Under the pieces are notes generated by a model. That model saw only the letters and a list, made by a program, of their open reading frames with translations, searched no databases and had not been told where the DNA came from. Both the position numbers and the translations under genes were made by a program. From NCBI RefSeq assembly GCF_024529975.1, contig NZ_AP024897.1, forward strand, positions 682,001 to 746,000: DNA of 64,000 nt, written 5' to 3'. Below are positions 17,811-26,671 of the stretch, piece by piece (position 1 is the first letter of the stretch; every line of letters starts with the position of its first letter). Source of the DNA: Vibrio quintilis (GTDB lineage: Bacteria; Pseudomonadota; Gammaproteobacteria; Enterobacterales; Vibrionaceae).

Positions 17811-18164
17811 ATGAAAATCGGTCAGCTGGCAGCACAGACAGGGATTAGTATCCGCATGCTGCGTTATTACGAAGAGAAAGCATTGATATCGCCGGAGCGG
17901 CTGGAATCCGGTTACAGAGAGTACAATCAAAGCCATGTCCTGCTGATTGAAAAGATCAAAGTGCTGAACCGGGCGGGTTTAACACTTGATGAAATCCGCC
18001 CTTTGCTGGCTTGTCATCTCTCCGGGAAAAATGCTGATCAAATCTGTCCGGCGCTCAGGCAACAGGTTGAAAAGAAAATTGTTGTGATGGAAGATGAAAT
18101 CAATAATCTGAAGCAATGCCAGCAACTGTTAAGCCGTATTTTAGAACCTGAGCACGACCAGTAA
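17811..18164 (+). CDS. MerR family transcriptional regulator
   Basis: 117 residues from the ATG at 17811 (a longer frame exists, but the helix-turn-helix starts here and GGGGGA precedes it). N-terminal MerR DNA-binding domain MKIGQLAAQTGISIRMLRYYEEK, the RYYE wing, and the LRLIE-like region LIEKIKVLNRAG, followed by the dimerisation helix. The cysteines (LLACHLSG, ICPAL) do not form a recognised metal-binding pattern, so it resembles the organic-ligand/stress MerR branch. It probably controls the divergent EthD gene. Confidence 0.88.
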   Translation: MKIGQLAAQTGISIRMLRYYEEKALISPERLESGYREYNQSHVLLIEKIKVLNRAGLTLDEIRPLLACHLSGKNADQICPALRQQVEKKIVVMEDEINNLKQCQQLLSRILEPEHDQ

Positions 18165-18263
18165 TACCGGAAGGGGAATGCAGACTACTGACAAAAGCTG
18201 ACAGTACAATCAGGCAGACTTCATTTTTCAGAACAATCTCTTTCAATGTAAGGCCGGAAAATA

Positions 18264-19043
18264 ATGAAAACAACGGGTTATATCCTTCTGGATGGCGGAA
18301 AAATTTACTACGAATTATCAGGTAACAAAGACGGCAGGCCACTCCTGCTGATGCATGGCGGTTTAGGCCGCAGTGAAGAAATGAATGCGATGGTGCAGCA
18401 TTTATCGTCAACGTTCCGGTTGATTCGGGTCGATTTTCGCGGGCATGGCCGGTCTACGCCGGGTGATGTGCCTCTGACTTATGCGCAGTATCAGAAAGAT
18501 GTCGAAGCGGTGCTTGCTTATTTAGATATTGAACAGTTTGCCATTTTTGGTTTCAGCGACGGGGGCATTGTTGCTTACCGTCTGGCGGCAGCGCACCCTG
18601 AGCGGGTTGAACGTTTAATGACGCTGGGCGCCCAGTGGCGTCTGGAAAAAGATGATGTCTCGGTGGCGTTGCTGCAAAGCCTTACCGCTGAAATGTGGAT
18701 GGCGCGTTATCCGAACGATGTGGAAAGATATAAGGCGTTGAATCCGGAGCCGGATTTTGAGCGTCTGGTGTCATTGGTGAAAGTGCTGTGGCTGGACAGT
18801 TCAGCAACAGGTTATCCCGGCCGCTCCGTTGAGGATATTCGCTGCCCGACACTGATTCTCCGCGGGGAAGATGATTTTCTGTTTGCATTGAGTGAAGCTG
18901 AATTGCTGAAAACAAAAATCGCAGATTGTCATTTTGTGAGTATTCCCCTGACGGCGCATGCGTCTCATCAGGAATCTCCGGAGCTGGTCGGGGCGATGGT
19001 GAATGATTTTCTGTTGTCTGATAAAATTGAAACCACGTTTTAA
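18264..19043 (+). CDS. Alpha/beta hydrolase
   Basis: 259 residues. Oxyanion-hole motif LLLMHGGLGRSEE, nucleophile elbow GFSDGG (Ser about residue 98), a late acidic residue in ILRGEDDFL and the catalytic His in LTAHASHQE are all present, so it should be an active serine hydrolase. Substrate cannot be read from sequence. It is on the same strand as merR, 99 bases downstream, and 80 bases before an SDR gene; co-regulation is possible but unproven. Confidence 0.88.
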   Translation: MKTTGYILLDGGKIYYELSGNKDGRPLLLMHGGLGRSEEMNAMVQHLSSTFRLIRVDFRGHGRSTPGDVPLTYAQYQKDVEAVLAYLDIEQFAIFGFSDGGIVAYRLAAAHPERVERLMTLGAQWRLEKDDVSVALLQSLTAEMWMARYPNDVERYKALNPEPDFERLVSLVKVLWLDSSATGYPGRSVEDIRCPTLILRGEDDFLFALSEAELLKTKIADCHFVSIPLTAHASHQESPELVGAMVNDFLLSDKIETTF

Positions 19044-19123
19044 AAATGAGAAGATCACAACTCTTTCTCTGACACTATTTTCTTTGACATAATTTTTTTG
19101 ATAAATATCAACAGGATGACATC

Positions 19124-19900
19124 ATGCTCAATGATCTTCGCAACAAACGTGTGATTATCACCGGCTCTACCGGCGGTATTGGTCTGGCGACCGCTAAATA
19201 TCTGGCAAAGGCCGGGGCTCACGTGACTCTGACTTCTTATCGCCAGCATAGTGATATCGAAGAGACACTGGCAGAACTGAATCGTTTTGAGGGTTCTGCG
19301 ACTTTCCATCAGGTGGATTTTGCAGATGATGCAGCCTGTGAACGTTTTGTCTCTGAGTTTGCAGCGCTGCACGGCGGAATTGATGTGTTGATCAACAATG
19401 TTGGCGGACTGGTTGATCGCAAAAATACCGATGAAATCGATGCAGAGTTTTTTGATGATGTCGCGTATCTGAATATGCGCTCCGCCCAGACTATGGTGCG
19501 TCTGGCACTGCCGTATCTGAAACAGTCGGCCAGCCAGGATCACTGGTCTGCTTCCGTGATCAATGTGGGTTCAATTGCTGCGGATTCTGGTGGCGGTCCC
19601 GGTGCTTCTTTGTATGCTGCTTCAAAAGGGTGGCTGCACAGCATCAATCGTTCATGGGCGAAAACTTACGCCAAAGACAACATCCGGTTTAATGTGGTAT
19701 CGCCGGGTACGGTTGATACTGCATTTCATGCGGACAAAGATGATGCGACGAAAGCACGTATCAGCAAAGGGATTCCAATGGGGCGTTTAGGCACCGCAGA
19801 AGAAATGGCCCCGACCTTTGCTTATCTGGCTTCACATGCCATGTCTGGTTATATCACAGGCCAGGTGATCAATATTAACGGTGGTCAGTACATGGCATAA
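19124..19900 (+). CDS. Short-chain dehydrogenase/reductase
   Basis: 258-residue classical SDR. Cofactor motif TGSTGGIGLATAKYL at about residues 14-28, NNVGG in the NNAG position, catalytic Ser in INVGSIAADSG and the YxxxK pair in YAASKGW, plus the late GQVININGGQ. It should be an NAD(P)-dependent oxidoreductase of unknown substrate, possibly a 3-ketoacyl-ACP reductase-like enzyme. AGGATG precedes the ATG. Confidence 0.92.
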   Translation: MLNDLRNKRVIITGSTGGIGLATAKYLAKAGAHVTLTSYRQHSDIEETLAELNRFEGSATFHQVDFADDAACERFVSEFAALHGGIDVLINNVGGLVDRKNTDEIDAEFFDDVAYLNMRSAQTMVRLALPYLKQSASQDHWSASVINVGSIAADSGGGPGASLYAASKGWLHSINRSWAKTYAKDNIRFNVVSPGTVDTAFHADKDDATKARISKGIPMGRLGTAEEMAPTFAYLASHAMSGYITGQVININGGQYMA

Positions 19901-19905
19901 CCGTC

Positions 19906-19926
19906 TGCCGGTATCAATTACCGGCA
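19906..19926. terminator. Hairpin between convergent SDR and PhoD-like genes
   Basis: Perfect TGCCGGTA / TACCGGCA stem with a five-base loop between the two stop codons. There is no strong T-run on either strand, so termination efficiency is doubtful. Confidence 0.4.
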
Positions 19927-19940
19927 TCAAACAGGTCTGG

Positions 19941-21917
19941 TTATTCTAACTGGCGGTCTTCATCGCTTTTCAGGAACCGGACCTTTTTTCTGCCCGGCAT
20001 CAACTGGGCAATCTGCCGGGGGGCGCCATGTTCGTCGAGCTGAACCAGTCCGACTCCGGCACCATTGAGTAACCGCTCTCCTTTTTCTCTTTGTTCCGGC
20101 TTGTAGGGCGCAACCCACATACCACGTCTTTTGGTTAACAGGTTCAACGGTGACCAGGGCGCATATAACCAGCGGTTCAGGCGGTCAAACCAGCTCAGTA
20201 ATTTATCCGGAAACTCATTCCTGAAGCCGCTGCTGGTGATTTGCCAGATATCCGGGCTGCTTTTTAAGCCTTTGACTTCAATGTGATAAGCAAAAGAGTA
20301 GTGAACATCACCGGATAAGATCACGAAGTTTTTCGGCGTCTTCGGATGTTTGAACAGGTTCATCAGCGCATGGGCGGAGCCGGAGTGCGCCATCCAGTTT
20401 TCTGCGTCCACCAGCAGAGGTTTGCCAAACCAGGTAAAAACCTTTTGGGTGGCTTCAATCAGTTTGACGCCAAACACCGGAGCAGGGGAAACCAGTAATA
20501 CGCTGTCCCGGTTGATTAGCTCGCGTTGTAAATCAGTCAGGGCTTCCCAGTCCATCAGCCCGGAAGGTTTATTCAGGTTTCGCTCGGAACGCCACCGGCG
20601 GGTCCGGGTATCTAATACGACCAGTGCGGGCGTTGTTTCCCACACATAGTGCCATTGATCATAGCGAATCAGCTGGTTCAGGAAGTCATCATGAGCCGGT
20701 TCACCAAGGTGCGTGATTGCCTGATTCAGCTGGTGGATGAAGGCTGAATCAAACTGTTTTGGATTGTTACCCCAGCCCTGAAACAGGAAATAGCCCATCA
20801 GCGCATTGCCGATAATCCGTTTGGAGATCGGGTGATCATAGGCAGATTTTTCCCATCCGGCGCTGAGGTTCCAGTCATCGGTGACATCATGATCATCAAA
20901 CATCATTGCACAGGGCAGGTGGGCCATCACTCTTCTGGCCCGGATGAGATGGGTTTGAAAGCATTGAGTGTATCTGGTCTCGGTCTGATAAGTACGCTGC
21001 TGTTCCGCATCCAGCCCGTCAGGGAGAGACAGATCGATGAAGGCCCATAATTCAGGCGACCAGACCAGCAGATACATAGCAACCACTTCACTGAAGGTCA
21101 TTAAATGGTTGTGCGCGGTATCACTGGTAAAGACCGGTTTTTCGCCGCCGCCGAAGAACTGTTTTTTGACTGCTTCAGCAAGCTGAGTCTGCGGGAGTAT
21201 GGTTTCACGCTGGTAGTAGAGAGGTGCCTGATGATGCAACTTTGCAAAGTTGTCCGGATGGTCTGAGGCGATAGATTCATCCGGCAGGCCCAGTAACCGG
21301 ATTACCTGATGAATTGCATATAGTACCGGTCCGGCCACATCGTCGGCATAGATCTGGTCGCCGGACATCACAAACAGACCCGGCCATGCCTCTTTATCCG
21401 AATTTGCCAGCAGTTCATCGGCAACCGCGAGGCCGTCGCCACAATCATCTTTATCCGGCTCGGGTTCATTGTGGTGATGAGGTTTGCGACATGAGCCGTG
21501 CAGCACAGAGCTGATATGGGGCTGATAAACAAAGCCCGGTGATTGTTCGTCGTCATAACAGAGGGATTGATGCAACGCATCCAGCGCGTCAGTCTGCGGA
21601 TGCTGATGGATGAATGAGACTGAATAGTCAATCCAGTCTCCTTCTGTAAGCGGAGATTCAAACGCAACCGTGACCAGATTTACCCAAAGATGCGTGCCAA
21701 CTTTGACCTGTTGCACCTGCTGCGTCGCAGGTAAGCGGGCACCGCCGCGCTGACAGTTAATCTGAATTTGATAATCAGCGGAACAGGCCAGCCAGAAACA
21801 TGCAGACGAGGCTTCCACCTTGCGCAGAATTGGCCCGGCAATCACTGGCGGCAATGCGTTTGGTGTGTCGGTTGCTTTCCGGTCTGAAATATTGTCTGCC
21901 ATGCCTTCTGACGCCAT
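19941..21917 (-). CDS. PhoD-like metallophosphatase
   Basis: 658 residues. Metal-binding signatures of the PhoD/alkaline phosphatase D superfamily are visible: LHGSCRKPH near residue 138, FVMSGDQIYADD, MMFDDHDVTDDWN, and ILSGDVHYSFAY near the C-terminus. No Sec or Tat signal is present, so unlike secreted PhoD it is probably cytoplasmic. Such proteins hydrolyse phosphodiesters or phosphomonoesters; the substrate is not known. An alternative start at 21902 is preceded by AGAAGG but at too short a spacing. Confidence 0.85.
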   Translation of the reverse strand: MASEGMADNISDRKATDTPNALPPVIAGPILRKVEASSACFWLACSADYQIQINCQRGGARLPATQQVQQVKVGTHLWVNLVTVAFESPLTEGDWIDYSVSFIHQHPQTDALDALHQSLCYDDEQSPGFVYQPHISSVLHGSCRKPHHHNEPEPDKDDCGDGLAVADELLANSDKEAWPGLFVMSGDQIYADDVAGPVLYAIHQVIRLLGLPDESIASDHPDNFAKLHHQAPLYYQRETILPQTQLAEAVKKQFFGGGEKPVFTSDTAHNHLMTFSEVVAMYLLVWSPELWAFIDLSLPDGLDAEQQRTYQTETRYTQCFQTHLIRARRVMAHLPCAMMFDDHDVTDDWNLSAGWEKSAYDHPISKRIIGNALMGYFLFQGWGNNPKQFDSAFIHQLNQAITHLGEPAHDDFLNQLIRYDQWHYVWETTPALVVLDTRTRRWRSERNLNKPSGLMDWEALTDLQRELINRDSVLLVSPAPVFGVKLIEATQKVFTWFGKPLLVDAENWMAHSGSAHALMNLFKHPKTPKNFVILSGDVHYSFAYHIEVKGLKSSPDIWQITSSGFRNEFPDKLLSWFDRLNRWLYAPWSPLNLLTKRRGMWVAPYKPEQREKGERLLNGAGVGLVQLDEHGAPRQIAQLMPGRKKVRFLKSDEDRQLE

Positions 21918-22029
21918 GTTTATAGCCTACTGTTTGTTTTCACACATCTTTTAAGGCTAACACTGGTTTTGGCGGAGTGCCAGATTAGAGGAGCATATCC
22001 AGGGTTTGAAGGTGCGTATTGTGAGGGGC

Positions 22030-22317
22030 TCAGAACAGAATCACAGCGAGTACAAAAATAAAGATTAAGCCAGCCACAGCCGAATTTTCTATCGGGTACT
22101 GCCCGCGTTGGTCGACCAGCTCCGGGAAGTAGTAAATCAGATATGAAAACACCGGAATACCTATAAGCGCGCCGATTCTGTGGCCCGGCGGAATATCCAG
22201 CACCCATGTGGTGGTCACACAATAGGAGAGATACAACAGATTAAACAGGATATCTTTCAGGCAAAAACGGGAGCGGTAAAAGAAGGGAATGATAAGTGGT
22301 AAGAAGATGAGATCCAT
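22030..22317 (-). CDS. Small multi-pass membrane protein, unknown
   Basis: 95 residues with about three hydrophobic segments (residues 2-13 extending to 35, 45-63 and 77-95) and a GHRIGALIGIP loop. No family recognised. The start ATG at 22317 has no strong ribosome site, and the gene stands alone between the PhoD-like gene and a divergent small secreted-protein gene. Coding potential is judged from the coherent hydrophobic pattern. Confidence 0.5.
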   Translation of the reverse strand: MDLIFLPLIIPFFYRSRFCLKDILFNLLYLSYCVTTTWVLDIPPGHRIGALIGIPVFSYLIYYFPELVDQRGQYPIENSAVAGLIFIFVLAVILF

Positions 22318-22587
22318 AGAGAATGATTGCTGTTTGAACTGATTAGAAAAATATTAATATATCTGCATATTTTGGGTTGGGCAAGGGGGTGAAGCGGGAT
22401 TGAGTCTGGCTTGTTAATCTTCCTGCAAAGCCAGATAAGATCATTTGCTATCTGTTTTTCTTTTTGATCTGCTTTGTTTGTGGATGTGTGTCTATATTTA
22501 TATGTGATTGTATTGAAATCAGTGAGTTTAGTTCGTGTCGTTAGCTGTAGCCGTGCTTGCCACTTTTGCTAAGGTGAAGAGACGAAA

Positions 22588-22875
22588 ATGAAAGTATCCA
22601 TTGTATTGCTTATTCTGTTTTTATTCAGCCCGCTTACTGCTTTATCCAAGGAAGAAATGTCTGATGCTCAGGTCAGGCAGCAAATCATTCACGACTCGAT
22701 TCGTCGTTATCCGGGTAATTGCCCCTGCCCATACAGCCGCGCTTCTAATGGTCATCGATGCGGCAAACGCAGCGCATGGAGTAAACCCGGCGGATACGCT
22801 CCGGTTTGTTATCCTGAAGAGATATCTGATCAAGCGGTGGAAAAATGGAGGCGGGGGCATGGGGGGGCAATGTAA
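22588..22875 (+). CDS. Small secreted cysteine-containing protein, function unknown
   Basis: 95 residues. It has a clear Sec signal (MKVSIVLLILFLFSPLTALS), then a compact domain with the pattern GNCPCPYSRASNGHRCGKRSAW and SKPGGYAPVCYPEEIS, giving four cysteines that could form two disulfides in the periplasm. Similar small NCPCPY proteins occur widely in proteobacteria without an assigned role. The 3' end contains a run of seven G close to the stop, so the last residues could vary by slippage. It lies just left of the island. Confidence 0.7.
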   Translation: MKVSIVLLILFLFSPLTALSKEEMSDAQVRQQIIHDSIRRYPGNCPCPYSRASNGHRCGKRSAWSKPGGYAPVCYPEEISDQAVEKWRRGHGGAM

Positions 22876-22895
22876 TCTAAATGTCTTCAGGCAAC

Positions 22896-22930
22896 AAAAA
22901 AGGTTAGTAACGACTATCGCTACTAACCTT
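22896..22930 (-). terminator. Original terminator of the CAT tRNA gene, now left of the island
   Basis: AGGTTAGTA (22901-22909) and TACTAACCT (22921-22929) form a 9-bp stem; on the minus strand a T-run follows. It lies directly beyond the left copy of the tRNA 3' end, so before integration it would have ended the tRNA transcript. Confidence 0.7.
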
Positions 22931-22938
22931 TGAAATAG

Positions 22939-22984
22939 ATGGTGGGCCTTCCGGGACTCGAACCCAGGACCTGCCGATTATGAG
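22939..22984 (-). repeat. Left attachment repeat (tRNA 3' end copy)
   Basis: 46 bases identical to 37383-37428. It contains the CCA end, T arm, variable region and 3' anticodon half of the CAT tRNA but no 5' half, so it is not a functional tRNA. Beyond base 22984 the similarity stops abruptly. It is the outer att core generated by site-specific integration. Confidence 0.93.
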
Positions 22985-23114
22985 AGCGATTTTGAATGTT
23001 TTGCAATGTACAGGAAAGAACAAGAATATATAATTAACTTACTGTTATTTAATGGTTTTTATTATATACCCCGTATTTTGTTGTTCACTGTGGGTTATCA
23101 GGAACCAATTATTT

Positions 23115-23135
23115 TGCTATAAATATGCTATAAAT
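23115..23135 (+). promoter_or_regulatory. Left integrase arm-type repeats
   Basis: Two copies of TGCTATAAAT (23115-23124 and 23126-23135), 11 bases apart. The same decamer occurs three times near the right att site (37293-37328) with similar flanks. Position between att core and integrase start suggests arm binding sites for integrase or excisionase. Confidence 0.6.
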
Positions 23136-23158
23136 AAATCATTGGCTGGATCTGAGTG

Positions 23159-24397
23159 ATGGCAGTAAAGAAAAAAATTACCAATGCTTCTTTAAAACAA
23201 CTGACAGTTGCAGAGCGGAGAATCAACGATACTGAGGTGAGCGGGTTTCATGCGCTCAAGTTTGAATCCGGTAAAGTTGTCTATTACTTATACTACCGGA
23301 TTAACGGCAAGCAAGCGAATTATAAGATCGGCCCGGCCTCTGACCTGACCCCGGCACAGGCAAGAGATCTGGCAAGAGAAAAGTTAGGTGAAGTTGCGAA
23401 AGGACAAGACGTTCAGGAAAACCGCAAAGAGAAAAAACGCCAAACCGAGATTAAAAAAAGTCTGCGATTGGGTATTTTCCTTGAAAAAGAATATTTGCCT
23501 TTCCTGATTAGCCGCAATCCGAAAACCGCCCAAAGACTTTATAAGCAAATGGTCAGTACCTTTGCTGATTATCTGGATACATCCATTCCTGATATTTCAG
23601 CCTTTATGATGCAAAAGTGGGTTGCAAAACGGAAAGAAGATGGCCGGGCTTCGGCAACGATTGCCGCTTCTTTTAATGCCTTGAAAGGGGCATTATCCAG
23701 AGCCGTTGAATGGGGCTTTATCGAATCTCATGATTTAAAGAAGGTGAAAATCCCCAAAGAAGATAATACCCGGATCAGATACCTTTCTGTTGACGAAGAG
23801 AAAGCCTTGCTTCAGGCCATCACAGACAGAAATGAACTCATCCGGACTAAGCGCGATTCAGCCAATAATCACCGTCAGGTCAGAGGCCGGGATGAGATGA
23901 TGGATTTAAAGTCAGTGCGGTTTGTTGATCATATTGAGCCGATTATTTTATTGGCGATGCATTCCGGATTAAGAAAAGGGGAGTTATTTTCTCTGGAATG
24001 GAGCGACATCAATCTTGAACGCCGATATCTGACCGTAAAAGGCACCAATGCCAAATCAAAGAAAAGCCGGGTGATTCCACTCAATGAAACGGCGCTGAAT
24101 CTGCTTGAGGGCTGGCGTAGCCAAAACCCGGATAAGCGATATGTTTTCACCAATGGCTATGATGATTTACCGATCACCGATATTAAAAAAGCATGGCTGA
24201 ATCTGCTGGCGGATGCAGAGATAAAAAATTTCCGTTTTCACGATCTCCGCCACCACTTCGCCAGTAAGTTGGTAATGGCTGGCGTTGACCTCAACACCGT
24301 TCGTGAACTGTTAGGCCACTCAGATCTAAAAATGACGCTGCGTTATGCTCATTTGGCACCTGAGCATAAGGCGGCGGCTGTGGGGTTGATTGGTTAG
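23159..24397 (+). CDS. Tyrosine recombinase / island integrase
   Basis: 412 residues from the ATG at 23159 (a GTG directly before it is possible). N-terminal DUF4102-type arm-binding domain (ISGFHALKF-like opening, YYLYYRINGKQANYKIG), a central SAM-like domain, and a C-terminal catalytic domain with Arg in SGLRKGELFSLEW, Lys in TNAKSKKSR, HDLRHHFASKL, LLGHSDLKM and the nucleophile Tyr in TLRYAHL. All catalytic residues are present. It sits 170 bases inside the left att repeat, typical for tRNA-targeting islands. It would catalyse integration and excision at the 46-bp repeat. Confidence 0.95.
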   Translation: MAVKKKITNASLKQLTVAERRINDTEVSGFHALKFESGKVVYYLYYRINGKQANYKIGPASDLTPAQARDLAREKLGEVAKGQDVQENRKEKKRQTEIKKSLRLGIFLEKEYLPFLISRNPKTAQRLYKQMVSTFADYLDTSIPDISAFMMQKWVAKRKEDGRASATIAASFNALKGALSRAVEWGFIESHDLKKVKIPKEDNTRIRYLSVDEEKALLQAITDRNELIRTKRDSANNHRQVRGRDEMMDLKSVRFVDHIEPIILLAMHSGLRKGELFSLEWSDINLERRYLTVKGTNAKSKKSRVIPLNETALNLLEGWRSQNPDKRYVFTNGYDDLPITDIKKAWLNLLADAEIKNFRFHDLRHHFASKLVMAGVDLNTVRELLGHSDLKMTLRYAHLAPEHKAAAVGLIG

Positions 24398-24452
24398 GGG
24401 AACTTGTTTCTGTCGAGTAGACGACACTTGTTACCAAGTGCCGCCCCTCTAA

Positions 24453-24486
24453 GAACCGTACGTGCAACTTTCACTGCATACGGCTC
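24453..24486 (-). ncRNA. Group II intron catalytic domain V
   Basis: On the minus strand the 34-base hairpin opens GAGCCGTATG, has the GAAA tetraloop region and closes with ACGTACGGTTC, matching the highly conserved domain V. The domain VI stem follows at lower coordinates. Confidence 0.9.
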
Positions 24487-24521
24487 AAGCCTCCACTAAG
24501 GCATCATTGATACCCAGCAAC

Positions 24522-25994
24522 TTATAAAGCAGTCGAAGCAGGTTCGTTCCAAGAGTTACGAGCTAGCCTTTTGGGTTTTCTCTTCGCCAAGTATTCTTGG
24601 TATTGAGGGTCAAAAGGGGTAGCAGCACTCCTAATTTTCACGTGTCTTTCGATAGGCACTTTCGCTATTTGGAACAGATTGAAGTGACAGTCCATGTTCA
24701 TGATTTTCTGCCAACCGTGAAATTGCCATTGGCCTTTACGATTGAGAAAGTACTTATGAACAACCCAGTCTTTGGACTTGGTTGGATGACGCCTAACTGC
24801 CCAGTGCCATAGCGCTTGGAATAGTTTGTGGCCGACATACCCGAATATTTGTTTAGCAACACAGTGGCGATAGTAATTCGCCCATCCCCTGAGTTTCGGA
24901 TTTATCAACTTGATAAGATCGTTAACAGGGATGGTTGCGTGCTTTTTAATGAGTTCTCGTAGATTTCTCAAGAATAACAGCGTGTTGGATTTGCTCGGTT
25001 TGATGAGCAATTTGCCTTTGTACTTCCTGTGATTGAAGCCTAGAAAGTTAAAGCCATCATCAATATGAGTGATCTTCGTTTTCTCTTCGGAGAGGGCTAA
25101 CCCTCTTTCTGCCAAAAAGCCAGCTACCAACGGTTTGATGTCGTTCACTAGCACTTCCTTTGAAGAGCAAGTAACCACGAAATCATCCGCATAACCGATA
25201 AAGTTGGCTCTAGCCCCCTTTTTCAGGGCTGTAGATTTTATTTGTTGCTCTATTCCCGCGAGAGTCATTAGCATCAAGGTTGGAGAGATTATTCCACCTT
25301 GAGGTGTACCTTCATCGGTATCATAGAACAGACCCTTATCCACATAGCCAGACTTTAACCATTGCTCTAACATACGTTTATCTACCGTGATATTGTCCAT
25401 AAGCCATTGATGCCCGATTTTGTCGAAGCAAGCCTTAATATCTCCCTCAAGAACCCATTTCGCTGATCGCTTTAGAGCCAAACATTTGAAACACTGACTG
25501 ACGGCGTCAGCCGTGCTGCGATTTGTCCTAAACCCATAGCTATTGAGGTCGGCAAGCGTTTCGGACACTGGTTCGAATGCTAGAAGATGGAGGGCTTGTT
25601 GCGCTCTATCAATCATGCATGGAATACCCAATGGCCTGAGCTTACCGTTCTTTTTGGGAATGTAGATACGTTTAAGTGGTTTTGCAGAGTAAGCCTTGCG
25701 GCTCAGTTGATTGACTGCTTTCATACGGCGTGCATCTGTGGTCCAGGTGACACCGTCTATTCCAGGCGTTTTACTGCCTTTATTCTGAGAGACTCGCTTA
25801 ACTGCAAGAAGCTTGGCTGAGCGAGAATGAGTCAAGAGCCACTGTAAGGACTTCACCTTACCGTATTTCTTTTCTCTCGTTGCTTTTGCGATACGCATTT
25901 GAAGCTTCAATACGTGTGCTTCAATGGATTTCCAGTCGATGGACTGCCATTGAGCGCCGTCAGAAGATGCACCAATCTCTTTCGAGATCACCAT
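24522..25994 (-). CDS. ltrA: Group II intron reverse transcriptase / maturase
   Basis: 490 residues from the ATG at 25994, chosen for the strong AAGGAGG site. RT domain with LRPLGIPCMIDRAQQ, the TPQGGIISPTL motif and the active-site NFIGYADDFVV (YADD intact), followed by maturase domain X (INPKLRGWANYYRH) and a C-terminal region ending KRLARNSWNEPA. No clear HNH cysteine pairs are visible, so the En domain may be reduced or absent. It helps splicing and copies the intron RNA during retrohoming. Frame is intact, so the element may be active. Confidence 0.95.
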   Translation of the reverse strand: MVISKEIGASSDGAQWQSIDWKSIEAHVLKLQMRIAKATREKKYGKVKSLQWLLTHSRSAKLLAVKRVSQNKGSKTPGIDGVTWTTDARRMKAVNQLSRKAYSAKPLKRIYIPKKNGKLRPLGIPCMIDRAQQALHLLAFEPVSETLADLNSYGFRTNRSTADAVSQCFKCLALKRSAKWVLEGDIKACFDKIGHQWLMDNITVDKRMLEQWLKSGYVDKGLFYDTDEGTPQGGIISPTLMLMTLAGIEQQIKSTALKKGARANFIGYADDFVVTCSSKEVLVNDIKPLVAGFLAERGLALSEEKTKITHIDDGFNFLGFNHRKYKGKLLIKPSKSNTLLFLRNLRELIKKHATIPVNDLIKLINPKLRGWANYYRHCVAKQIFGYVGHKLFQALWHWAVRRHPTKSKDWVVHKYFLNRKGQWQFHGWQKIMNMDCHFNLFQIAKVPIERHVKIRSAATPFDPQYQEYLAKRKPKRLARNSWNEPASTAL

Positions 25995-26671
25995 TTGCTT
26001 TCCTCCTTGAATAAAGTTCTTCAAATTCTCTCGCAATGGGAGACCAGTCGGAAGTGGGCTCACTTTCGTGATCAGACATAAGTCTGTATCTGCATCATTA
26101 CAATGTAGCTTTCGCTTTTTCCGACCTCCTATACCTGCATCACTATCGGCCACAAAGGCTTTCCCAAAGGGAGTGATACAGGCTTACCCTGTTCCGTATG
26201 TTACGTAAAATGTCAGGTTAGATGCCCACTATAGTGCGGAGAGTGCAGTGACCACGAAAGAGTACTGTCCAACCTCTTTCCAACTCTCATTGCCTTTTGG
26301 CCACAGCGTATTAACCACTTCCGCTGCTTCATCATATAACGCACCTTGAATGGATTCACATACGTTCATCATACTGACTACCTAGCACTTACCCGAATTG
26401 TGGTTTTCAGGAGAAACGTCCTCTCACGATTCTGTTCCCACTCAGCCCAACGGCCAAGTTTCGTTACATTGTCCGAGCCGCTGCTTTATTCAGGCTCGTA
26501 GGTTCATCTGGTGATACAGACGGTTCACTCATAAAGCGGTGAACAACGCTTCATACGACTTCAGGTCGCACGGACACTTTTGAGTTAGCGATTTTTTCAA
26601 ATTAGCTTTTCACGGATTAATTCAGGTATGGAAAAATAGCATTTTGTACCATAGTCGTTTGTTAGGCTAAC

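Larger units (their letters stand above)
24412..26571 (-). mobile_element. Complete group II intron
   Basis: The minus strand begins with the 5' consensus GTGCGACCTG (26571 downwards) and ends after domain VI with CTACTCGAC (24412), a total of about 2160 bases. A canonical domain V hairpin is present at 24453-24486, and the maturase gene lies in domain IV. The region 25995-26571 is the non-coding ribozyme domains I-III. The intron lies between the integrase stop (24397) and the nuclease gene (stop 26672), so it does not interrupt a recognised gene. The exact 3' border is inferred from the AY rule. Confidence 0.88.

Noticed and set aside
21920..22222. Open frame of 100 residues overlapping the small membrane protein gene
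   Set aside because: It is in a different frame from the coherent hydrophobic protein at 22030-22317 and has no ribosome site or recognisable features.
22939..22984. A second tRNA gene at the left island end
   Set aside because: Only the 3' half is present; D arm and acceptor 5' strand are missing. It is an att remnant.
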